Shown: piece by piece, positions 1 through 7,797 of the stretch
Layout: each line of letters begins with the position of its first letter
Position numbering within the stretch: the stretch's first letter is position 1
Assembly (NCBI GenBank): GCA_910587455.1
Contig: CAJULK010000001.1
Location: 1-64,000 of the forward strand
Length of the DNA: 64,000 nucleotides
Reading direction: 5' to 3'
Source: an uncultured Christensenellaceae bacterium
GTDB lineage: Bacteria; Bacillota; Clostridia; Christensenellales; Pumilibacteraceae
Position numbers and translations under genes: made by a program
The notes under the pieces: model-generated
What the model was told of the DNA's origin: nothing
What the model saw: only the letters and a program-made list of their open reading frames with translations
Database searches by the model: none

Positions 1-2
1 AA

Positions 3-215
3 AGCGAAACGGAAAAATACAACGAGCTGAAAATGCTTATAAACGGTTTGTCGATAAAAACGCACTTTGCCGCATTGGGCGCGTCAAATGCAGTACAGTT
101 GCACGGCAGTCTTCCGTCCGATAGAACAGAACTGACTGCAATAATAGACGAAATAATTAACCGCTTTGGCGAAAAAGAATTAAAACGATATAGAAAGAAC
201 TTGAAACATCTTTAA
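3..215 (+). CDS. C-terminal fragment of an unidentified protein
   Basis: The reading frame is open from the window edge to the stop at 213-215, so the gene starts outside the window. About 70 residues are visible. The stretch FAALGASNAVQLHGSLPSDR followed by a basic helical tail faintly resembles the C-terminal end of some radical SAM proteins, but no cluster-binding Cys motif lies inside the window, so the family is a guess. It is convergent with the minus-strand starch genes. Confidence 0.5.
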   Translation, partial: SETEKYNELKMLINGLSIKTHFAALGASNAVQLHGSLPSDRTELTAIIDEIINRFGEKELKRYRKNLKHL

Positions 216-572
216 GAGATATTCGACAAAAAAAAGTCATAAAAACTTTCTTCATCTCCCGTTCATAGACGGTGAAAGTCGAAGTTCCTCTATAAGATAT
301 TGGTCATAGAGAAAGGTCGATATCGGCTACATCAATGAAAGAATAAAAGAATCATGTTGCCGCACAGAGAAAGACGCCGTGTTAATGTGCAGTATGATTG
401 TAGGCGCAAGCCATGATTTTTCAAGGGCATGTTGCCAAAAAAAAGGCGCGGCTTCACGCCACGCCTAATTCTCTTTCACCTACGGCTTACCTAATATTCC
501 ATTTGGGAACTACTGTAAACGCTCGGGGGTGTTTTCATTTTTTATACATCATACTTTATTCAATTAAATCCA
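216..572. other. Gene-less stretch, about 360 bp
   Basis: No convincing ORF or RNA gene is visible. The right half holds the terminator at 445-465. The left half could be decayed coding sequence, but I could not match it to any family. Confidence 0.4.
437..465 (-). terminator. Intrinsic terminator of the starch operon
   Basis: Read on the minus strand, the interrupted stem GGCG-GGC/GCC-CGCC (445-465) is followed by eight T (the A run at 437-444). It lies about 110 bp past the stop of the 573-1706 gene, the last gene of the amylase operon. Confidence 0.75.
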
Positions 573-1706
573 TTAGGCGGAGTACGTAAATTCTATCACA
601 TGCGACGTAACATTCACTTTGAACGTGAACGTTCCCGACTTTTGAACGATGAGGTTCTTGTCGTTATCGTTCGCATTCTTTATGGCGGTGCTGTCGTAGC
701 CCGATTTGAGAGTGCTCGACCACCAATCCTGCGTATCGAGCGTACTGCCTATCTTGACGAACTTGACGTTATCGTTTGCCGTCAGCTTTATGGTAAGCTC
801 GTAGTATCCGTCGGAAAGCGTTGTCTTAAATCCTTTTTTCTGCCAATTATCCCATGCCGCGTCGGTTCCCGCAATGTTGCCTACGAGATAGCAGTTGTTT
901 GCGGTAACGTCGTCCGCATTGCGGTCTATTTCTTCCTCCGAAACATGACGTTTGCCGTAAAGCGTCCAAGACGTCGCGCCCTGTTTGAGATACAGATCGA
1001 ATTTGCCCGCTTTTTCGGTCAAGACTTTGCCGCCCGAATACGTAAGTCCCGTACTGCTCGCTTCCACGTCGGCTATCGCGATCGTATCTTCGCCGTTCTT
1101 GAATACAAGCTCTTCGCCCGCCTCGAACTCTGCTGCGAGGATCATATATTCCTTGTCGTTCTCCGGATTTTTTGTCATCGTCTTGCCGTTGACGGTAACG
1201 CTCTTGCCCACGGGTGTAACGGGAATATCGGGATTTTCGGGATTGCCGCCGGGAATGACCGAGCCGTCCACTTCCCACTTGGCGTACAAATACAGATCGG
1301 AGTCGAGCGACAGCGGCATGGTATCCACTTTTATCACAACTCCGTCAAGCGCGTACGTCCAGCCCGCGAACGTCGTCCCCGCGCGCTCGGTCACAGCGTC
1401 GGGCAGCGCCTCGCCAGCAGCCACGGTCGCGAAAAACGCATTCTCCGCAAAGTAAGCGTCCGCTTCCGCAGCAGTAAGCGCCGTAGCGCCCGAAGCGATC
1501 GTATTTAATTTTTTGGTGCTGCCGCTGAAATACAGACCGGGGCTCAATATTACGCGGTGTTCCGATTGAGCGACGGCAACAGTCTGCACGTTTGCGCCCG
1601 CCTTTTTAGCTTCCTCTTCTTTGATATTGTTCGCGCAGCCCGTGCACATTCCGCAGAACGCGGTCGCAAGACAAAGCGCGGTAGTCAGTTTGGTAAATTT
1701 ATTCAT
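573..1706 (-). CDS. Secreted lipoprotein with InlB-like and carbohydrate-binding-like domains
   Basis: The 377-residue product has a lipoprotein signal (GMCTGC, Cys near 24), so it should be anchored outside the membrane. Residues about 60-145 form an InlB/Listeria-Bacteroides-type repeat ending in LYLYAKW. The C-terminal ~110 residues start with NCYLVGNIAGT and contain AWDNWQ and W-rich strands, resembling starch-binding beta-sandwich modules found next to amylases. It begins 13 bp after the amylase stop behind a GGAGG ribosome site, so the two genes are co-transcribed. The inferred job is presenting starch or maltodextrin to the amylase at the cell surface; the exact binding-module family is not certain. 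Confidence 0.7.
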   Translation of the reverse strand: MNKFTKLTTALCLATAFCGMCTGCANNIKEEEAKKAGANVQTVAVAQSEHRVILSPGLYFSGSTKKLNTIASGATALTAAEADAYFAENAFFATVAAGEALPDAVTERAGTTFAGWTYALDGVVIKVDTMPLSLDSDLYLYAKWEVDGSVIPGGNPENPDIPVTPVGKSVTVNGKTMTKNPENDKEYMILAAEFEAGEELVFKNGEDTIAIADVEASSTGLTYSGGKVLTEKAGKFDLYLKQGATSWTLYGKRHVSEEEIDRNADDVTANNCYLVGNIAGTDAAWDNWQKKGFKTTLSDGYYELTIKLTANDNVKFVKIGSTLDTQDWWSSTLKSGYDSTAIKNANDNDKNLIVQKSGTFTFKVNVTSHVIEFTYSA

Positions 1707-1719
1707 GGCAACCTCCTAT

Positions 1720-4482
1720 TCAACCCTTTACGATAGCTATGCCGAACCTGTCGAGCGTTCTGCCGTTCATGCCGTAGCTTGCGAGCACCTCGCCGCCGCT
1801 CGGCACGTTGAACGAATGATCGCCGACGTTGAGATACACTTTTACGGAGGACGCGCCGTCGGTTATACCGTATATGATCGTGCTGCCGGACATGGTGTAT
1901 TTGTTCTGATACGTCTGACCGTTCGTCTGCATTTCGACCTTGCCGCGCATGAGCACGGGGTTGTCGTTGCGGATCTTCGTGAGCGTTTTCATCCAGCTCA
2001 AAAGCGAATCGGGATCTTCGGACTGCGAGTCCACGCCTTTGACGTAATCGGTGGCGTTAAGCTCGGTAAGCTCTGCTTTGAGCGTGCCGTAACCGATATT
2101 GTACGAAGCGTTTCTGCTCATATCGGTGTACCACTTCATCGGCTGACGGTAAACTCTGTCCTCGTGCGGTTCGCTCTCCGTCGTAGACGTGGAGCCGCTT
2201 CCGACCGTGCTGTTCATAACGCCCGTCATGCCTATCTCGTCGCCGTAGTATATCCAAGACAGACCGGGCATCGTCATATTGTACGCGAAATACATGCGTA
2301 AAAGTTTGTCGGTCTTATCCGCGTCCGCCGCAGTCACTTTGTGGTACGTGTCGCTGCTTGCGGTACTGTTGGTCGTAAGGTTGAGTCTGTCGCGGGCGCG
2401 GGGCAGATCGTGGTTGGACGTAAACAGTCCGTCGATAAAGTTGGGATTGACGACCGAATAGCCCTTGACGTTGATGAATCTGCCGAGTTCTTTGGACTGA
2501 TACGCATTGCCGTAATAGCCGTTGATGTACTGCGTGACCGCCGCGTTGGCATAGCCGCAGTTGAGATCGGACTGTTGCGAAGCGGCGAACGCGCGCGTCG
2601 CGTCGTAATACAAATTGAAGTTGAACTGCGAATCTATTCCCTGATAGTACGACGTGGTGTTGAGCGGATTGCCCTCGAGGTTCTCGCCCACAACGAACGC
2701 GTTCGGATACGCGGCTTTCAGCCTGTAGTTGAATTCGCGGTAGAAGTTGATGTTGCGCGTAAGGTCGTACGAATAGTTGCCGTCCTCGATCGTGCCGGTG
2801 CCGTTTTCCACCTGACCTACGCTCGCCGTCTTGCCTACGCCCGTCACCTCGTTTTTCATGTATATATGCTTAACTGCGTCGAGACGGAAACCGTCCAGAC
2901 CGAACGCCATCCAGTAATTGCAAACTTCGAGGATCGCGTCGCGCACGGGCTGATAATCGTAGTTGAGCTCGGGCATGTCGGACGAGAACGACGAATAGAA
3001 GTAATAACCGTACGCATCGCCGTACCACTGCTTTTTGGCTTCGCTGTCGAGCGCGTCGTACTGCGCCTGCGTTATCCAGCTGTAGAAATTGCGGTAGTCG
3101 ATCGTTTTGCCGTCCGCCGTTTCTTCGACGACGAGATTTTGCGAATTGACGAACCACGGATTTGCCTGCGACGTGTGGTTGAGAACGAAGTCCATGACGA
3201 TCTTCATTCCGCGCTTGTGCACTTCGTACACGAGCTGTCTGTAGTCCGCGAGAGTGCCGAACCGAGGATCTACAGAATAGTAATCCTTGATGTCGTAGCC
3301 GTGATAGTTGGTAGAGCTTTGGAAGGGCGTAAGCCACAAAACGTCTACGTTAAGGTCTTGCAGATAATCGAGCTTGCTTATTATGCCTTGCAGATCGCCC
3401 ATGCCGTCGCCGTCGCTGTCCGCGAACGACGCAACGAATATCTGATAGCCCACGCCCGCGTCGTCATAGCCGGCTACTTTGCCGTTGACCTGAGGATAAC
3501 GGCTTTCGGCGTTGCTGTTTATTATTCCGTCGCCGCTGATAGCCGTAGCGTGCATGGTGCCGTCGTCGCCCTCGTACGGATTGGACAGTTCTTCGGCGGT
3601 AAACTTGGGCGTGCATCTGCCCACATTGCCCTGATTTGCAAACACGTGATACGTGCCGTCGTCGCGCAGATACGTTTCCATGGTGAGATACGTATTGCCG
3701 CCGTCGTTCGCCCAAAAGCCGGAGCCTGTGCGCGTGCTTATTTGGAAAAGCTGCATGCCTATTTCGGGCACGACTTCGCCGTCCTTTTTATAGGCGGTGT
3801 CTGTGTTCATCGGTCGTTTGTTGTCGCCGTCCCAGCCCGCGTCCTTATACGTGACGGAAAGATCGACGTCGTATACGGCGCCGCTCACGTCTATCTTCAT
3901 TGCGTTAAAGAGCCGACCGTCGCCGTTCTTCGGCCACAGCCACAGTCCCCAATCGCCGTACACCTGCGAATCTATCGGCGAGCTGTAATTGGGCGCGCCC
4001 GAATTGGTCTTGCCGTGATCGCCTACCATATGATCGTAGCGCTTGTAATGTATGTACAAATGTCCCGACTTCCAGCCGTTTTCGGCGGTAAGACTCGCTT
4101 CGTACGCAGCGGCTTCGGCGTTCACCTCCGCGGATGTGCGCCAGTGCGCCACGAGCGTAAGATCGGACGTGACTATAGTAGAAAGAGTGAACTGTTTATT
4201 GCCGTCAAACCAGCCCGACAGCACGTGACCGTCCCAATCGGGCGTAGGGAGCGACGCGAGCGTCGCATTCTTATACGCTTTATATACAGGCGGATTGCTC
4301 ACTCCCGCCGCGCGCGCCTCCACGCCGACGTCGAACGTTATATAATACGTAACGGTGGGATCGATGTCGGGTTTATTGCTCCCGCCGCCACCGCCTCCGC
4401 CCGGCGTTTCTTTGCTGCACGCGATCAAAGATAACGACAATACCGCGCACAAAACGAACACTACAGCCTTTTTAAGCCTCAT
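1720..4482 (-). CDS. GH13 alpha-amylase family lipoprotein
   Basis: A 920-residue surface lipoprotein (lipobox SLIAC, then a Gly linker) hydrolysing alpha-1,4-glucans. Order: signal, InlB-like repeat (~45-115), an N-terminal beta domain (~130-330), then the GH13 barrel (~340-830) and C-terminal beta domain. Visible GH13 motifs are DFVLNH, GFRLDAVKH with nucleophile Asp535, VVGEN with acid/base Glu600, and SNHD with Asp692. The catalytic triad is complete, so it should be active. The barrel opening (YQIFVASFADSDGDGMGDLQG) resembles the neopullulanase/oligo-1,6-glucosidase style, so specificity between amylase and pullulanase is open. It heads a two-gene operon from the promoter at 4522-4551. 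Confidence 0.92.
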   Translation of the reverse strand: MRLKKAVVFVLCAVLSLSLIACSKETPGGGGGGGSNKPDIDPTVTYYITFDVGVEARAAGVSNPPVYKAYKNATLASLPTPDWDGHVLSGWFDGNKQFTLSTIVTSDLTLVAHWRTSAEVNAEAAAYEASLTAENGWKSGHLYIHYKRYDHMVGDHGKTNSGAPNYSSPIDSQVYGDWGLWLWPKNGDGRLFNAMKIDVSGAVYDVDLSVTYKDAGWDGDNKRPMNTDTAYKKDGEVVPEIGMQLFQISTRTGSGFWANDGGNTYLTMETYLRDDGTYHVFANQGNVGRCTPKFTAEELSNPYEGDDGTMHATAISGDGIINSNAESRYPQVNGKVAGYDDAGVGYQIFVASFADSDGDGMGDLQGIISKLDYLQDLNVDVLWLTPFQSSTNYHGYDIKDYYSVDPRFGTLADYRQLVYEVHKRGMKIVMDFVLNHTSQANPWFVNSQNLVVEETADGKTIDYRNFYSWITQAQYDALDSEAKKQWYGDAYGYYFYSSFSSDMPELNYDYQPVRDAILEVCNYWMAFGLDGFRLDAVKHIYMKNEVTGVGKTASVGQVENGTGTIEDGNYSYDLTRNINFYREFNYRLKAAYPNAFVVGENLEGNPLNTTSYYQGIDSQFNFNLYYDATRAFAASQQSDLNCGYANAAVTQYINGYYGNAYQSKELGRFINVKGYSVVNPNFIDGLFTSNHDLPRARDRLNLTTNSTASSDTYHKVTAADADKTDKLLRMYFAYNMTMPGLSWIYYGDEIGMTGVMNSTVGSGSTSTTESEPHEDRVYRQPMKWYTDMSRNASYNIGYGTLKAELTELNATDYVKGVDSQSEDPDSLLSWMKTLTKIRNDNPVLMRGKVEMQTNGQTYQNKYTMSGSTIIYGITDGASSVKVYLNVGDHSFNVPSGGEVLASYGMNGRTLDRFGIAIVKG

Positions 4483-4521
4483 ATTCAGGTTTCCTCCCGA
4501 TTAAAATGTCTGTATAGTACG

Positions 4522-4551
4522 ATTATACACTCATTCGACGGCATTTGTCAA
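4522..4551 (-). promoter_or_regulatory. Sigma-A promoter of the amylase operon
   Basis: On the minus strand TTGACA (4546-4551), 18-bp spacer, TATAAT (4522-4527). The amylase ATG follows about 40 bp downstream behind GGGAGG. Confidence 0.85.
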
Positions 4552-4612
4552 TAGTTTAAGCCAATAATTTCGCGTTTGCGCCGACTATACGTTCGCGCCC
4601 GCACGAAAATAT

Positions 4613-4641
4613 TTGATTTAAGCGGTCAAACATGATAAAAT
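4613..4641 (+). promoter_or_regulatory. Promoter of the first MATE gene, predicted leaderless
   Basis: TTGATT (4613-4618), 17-bp spacer, TAAAAT (4636-4641). The start codon lies only 7 nt past the -10 box, where transcription should begin, and no Shine-Dalgarno sequence is present between them. Confidence 0.6.
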
Positions 4642-4648
4642 CGACTGT

Positions 4649-6121
4649 ATGCAGCACAATACCGAATCCGCCGCCGATACTGCCGAACGATTGGAAAGCG
4701 GAAAAATACTCCCGCTCGTATTCAAACTCACAGTTCCGGCAGTAGTGGCGCAGCTTATAACTTTTTTATACAACATCGTAGACAGGATGTTCGTAGCCAA
4801 GATAAGCGGCTCCGGCATGGATGCGCTCGCCGCGCTCGGTATAGTATTGCCCATAACTCTCGTCATCCAAGCGTTTGCCAATCTGATAGGCTTGGGCGGC
4901 GCGCCGCGCGCGAGCATAAAGCTCGGCGAAAACGATAAAACCGAGGCAGACAAAATTTTCAATACGTCGTTCGTAATGCTGCTCGTCGTCGGCATTATAA
5001 TAAGCATAGTAACGTTTTGCGCGGCAAGGCCGCTCGTCGTCGCATTCGGCTGTCCGGCAACCGCCGTGAAATTTGCGACGTCGTACCTCGAAATATATGC
5101 GGGCGGCACCGTATTCGTCATGCTCGCCCAAGGCCTTAATCCGTTTATAACCGCACAAGGCAGATCGGCTGTCGCCATGCTGTCCGTGCTCGTAGGCGCG
5201 GTTGCGAATATAGCGCTCGATCCGCTGTTTATTTTCGTGTTCGGCTTGGGCGTAAACGGTGCGAGTCTCGCTACCGTGATTTCGCAATTTCTGTCGTTCG
5301 TATGGATAACCGTATTCTTCTTTACGCGAAAAAGCCTGTTCGGTTTGCGCATAAAAGATATGAAGCCGAACGCCAAGCGATTATTCTCGATATTATCGCT
5401 CGGGTTTACTCCGTTCGTAATGACGATAACCGAGTGTGCCATACAGATAGTGTTCAACGTGAATCTCAACTCGGCTACGAACGGCGACAAGGATTATACC
5501 GCGGCGCTCACGATCATGCTCAGCGCGCTGCAGCTGATCTCTCTGCCGCTCAACGGGCTCGGGTACGGAATGCAGCCGTTCGTCGGATACAATTACGGCA
5601 AAGGCAATGCCGACAGACTGAAGAAGGGCATAAAGTACGTTACCGTCATAGCCTTTATATTCGCGGCGGCGGTGTGGTCTGTCTCTCTCGCCGCGCCGCA
5701 GATATACGCATACGTATTTTCGGCAAGCCCCGCCGTGACGGAGATAGTAAAGCGCTACACGCCGCTGTTCTTAATGGGGTCTATAATGTTTTTCGTGCAA
5801 ATGACTTTGCAGAATATAAACGTAGCGCTCGGTCAGGCGCGGTCCGCGCTCATACTCGCAGTGACGCGCAAAGTAATAATATTGATCCCGTTATGCTTCG
5901 CGCTCACCCGCTTCCTCGGCTTTAAGGGGGTATACATGTCGGAAGGCATAGCCGATCTCGCAGCAGGCGTCATTACCGCGATCGCCATATTCGTAACGTT
6001 CCCGAAGATTTTCGAAAAGCGCCGCGCCGAAGTCGAAGCAACGAAAAATGCCCGATCGTACGCGCAAAACGACGACTCCCCCGTCGCCGCGGACGACGGC
6101 GGTACGGCTCGGTCGGAATAA
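4649..6121 (+). CDS. MATE family efflux transporter
   Basis: A 490-residue polytopic membrane protein of the multidrug and toxin extrusion family, which exports organic cations or drugs using an ion gradient. The sequence shows about twelve hydrophobic segments in two halves, the early motif VPAVVAQLITFLYNIVDRMFV, and GYGMQPFVGYNYG in the second half, both typical of bacterial MATE proteins. The charged tail of ~35 residues is not conserved in the family. The ATG at 4649 fits the family N-terminus and gives a nearly leaderless mRNA. It is divergent from the amylase operon and is followed by a second, frameshifted MATE gene with its own promoter. Confidence 0.9.
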   Translation: MQHNTESAADTAERLESGKILPLVFKLTVPAVVAQLITFLYNIVDRMFVAKISGSGMDALAALGIVLPITLVIQAFANLIGLGGAPRASIKLGENDKTEADKIFNTSFVMLLVVGIIISIVTFCAARPLVVAFGCPATAVKFATSYLEIYAGGTVFVMLAQGLNPFITAQGRSAVAMLSVLVGAVANIALDPLFIFVFGLGVNGASLATVISQFLSFVWITVFFFTRKSLFGLRIKDMKPNAKRLFSILSLGFTPFVMTITECAIQIVFNVNLNSATNGDKDYTAALTIMLSALQLISLPLNGLGYGMQPFVGYNYGKGNADRLKKGIKYVTVIAFIFAAAVWSVSLAAPQIYAYVFSASPAVTEIVKRYTPLFLMGSIMFFVQMTLQNINVALGQARSALILAVTRKVIILIPLCFALTRFLGFKGVYMSEGIADLAAGVITAIAIFVTFPKIFEKRRAEVEATKNARSYAQNDDSPVAADDGGTARSE

Positions 6122-6177
6122 ATAACGCACAAACAAAATTTTCGTTACGAAATTTATCGCACGGCGCCTATATCCGT

Positions 6178-6206
6178 TTGACATTGTCTTACAAAGCCGC
6201 TATAAT
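6178..6206 (+). promoter_or_regulatory. Consensus promoter of the second MATE gene
   Basis: TTGACA (6178-6183), 17-bp spacer, TATAAT (6201-6206), a perfect sigma-A promoter. It produces a leader of more than 200 nt before the MATE start. Confidence 0.85.
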
Positions 6207-6210
6207 GCGT

Positions 6211-6356
6211 AGTGTTACGGAGAAATCCGCTAACGGCAACAGAATACAGTGTCATCGGAGAACTGACCGCCGCAGCGGTCGGGCGCAAAGCCCATAGTTG
6301 AGAAGATGTCGAGTGCGCTCGGTTATTTGTAAAAATAAGCGGGCGCTTATTTTATT
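6211..6356 (+). promoter_or_regulatory. Structured leader with terminator, candidate riboswitch
   Basis: Hairpins in order: GTTACGGA-GAAA-TCCG(c)TAAC at 6214-6234; GACCGC-CGCA-GCGGTC at 6265-6280; GGGC-GCAAA-GCCC at 6281-6293; then a 9-bp terminator stem 6332-6340/6345-6353 with a T-rich 3' arm. TTATTT (6323-6328) can pair with AAATAA (6333-6338), which would break the terminator stem, so an antiterminator is available. The GCGCAAAGCC element recalls the GACGCAAAGCC strand of c-di-GMP-I aptamers, but the other conserved GEMM parts are missing. I do not assign a ligand. Confidence 0.55.
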
Positions 6357-6439
6357 TCGAGATCCCGAAACCGCGCGCTTCGTCCGAATCTGCCGTTCGT
6401 CCGTGAATACTGTACAATCGCGCTTTTGGGGTGACAGGC

Positions 6440-7775
6440 ATGAAAATACAAATTTCGGATCATTTCAATTACAAAAAGCTGTTCTTTTTTGTACTGCCGT
6501 CTATATTCATGATGGTAGTAACTTCCGTTTACGGCGTCATAGACGGCTTGTTCGTTTCAACTTTGTCGGAAAAACGTCTTTTGCCGCAGTCAATCTCATT
6601 ATGCCCGTTGTTATGATTTTGGGCGGCATGGGGTTTATGATCGGAACGGGCGGCACGGCGCTCGTCACGAAAATCTTAGGCGAAGAAGATACCGAAAAAG
6701 CCAACCGTTATTTCACGATGCTCATAATCTTTTCCGTAATATTCGGCATATTGCTGACGGCGATAGGCGAAGCGGCAATGCGCCCCCTTGCCCGTATTTT
6801 GGGCGGCGGAAAAGCGAGCGACGCCATGATCGAAGACTGCGTTACGTACGGACGGATAGTCGTCGGGTTTACCCTGTTCTTTATGCTGCAAAACATTTTT
6901 CAAAGTTTTTTGGCAGCCGCCGAAAAACCCAAGCTCGGACTCGCCGTAACGCTTATCGCAGGATTATCCAACGCCGCACTAGACGCGCTGTTTATCGTAG
7001 GGTTCAAATGGGGCGTCGTCGGAGCGGCAGTCGCCACAGGAATCGGTCAGGTATTGGGCGGCGCTATCCCGCTCGTATACTTCGCGAGAAAAAACGGAAG
7101 CCTGTTAAAGTTCACTAAGACCAAGTTCGAAATCAAGCCTATTCTCCGCGCATGCGGCAACGGTCCGAACTTCTGACCAACATCGCATCTTCCGTTGTCG
7201 GTATGCTTTATAACTTTCAGCTTATGAAGTTTTACGGCGAAAACGGCGTGTCGGCATACGGCGTCATTATGTACGTTCAGCTTATATTTTTGGCGCTCAT
7301 GATAGGCTACACCATAGGCAGCGCGCCGATAGTCGGCTACAACTACGGCGCAAAAAATTCGGACGAACTGAAAAACATATTCAAAAAAAGCATGATAATA
7401 CTGTCGGTCGGCGGCGTAATAATGTCGGGCGCGTCGCAAGCTCTTGCCGTACCGCTCGCAAAACTTTTCGTCGGTTACGACACAGAACTGTACGATCTGA
7501 CCGTTCACGCGTTCAGACTGTTCTCGTTCTCGTTCGTGTTTTCGGGTATCGCCATCTACTCGTCGGGATTCTTCACGGCGCTCAACAACGGGCTGATCTC
7601 GGCTATCCTGTCCGTTATGCGCTCTCTCGCATTTCAGGTTACGTTCGTGTTTCTGCTCCCGCAGATCTTCGGCGTCGAAGGTATATGGTGGGCGATGTTC
7701 GCTACGGAAGCATGCGCGAGCGTTGCGGCGATCGCTTTCTTTATCGCAAAACGTAAAAAATACAATTATGCATAA
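6440..7775 (+). pseudogene. Second MATE transporter, two frameshifts
   Basis: A full-length MATE gene is spread over three frames. Frame one runs from ATG 6440 (MKIQISDHF) to about 6565, frame two from there to about 7160, and frame three to the stop at 7775. The joined product is a normal-length ~445-residue MATE protein (VFKLF-like start, GSAPIVGYNYGAK in the second half). Each break is explained by one missing base in a short run: AAA to AA near 6563-6566, and TT to T near 7164. Either the gene has recently decayed or these are consensus errors of a long-read assembly. The promoter and structured leader are intact, which favours sequencing error or very recent loss. Confidence 0.8.
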
Positions 7776-7797
7776 TACGGCGTGCCGCTCGCGAAAT

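Noticed and set aside
2341..4434. 697-codon plus-strand ORF over the amylase gene
   Set aside because: Antisense shadow of the GH13 gene; Arg/Val-rich translation with no domain.
6211..6300. Leader as a c-di-GMP-I riboswitch
   Set aside because: Only the GCGCAAAGCC-like piece matches; the partner GGCAAAC strand and overall spacing do not.
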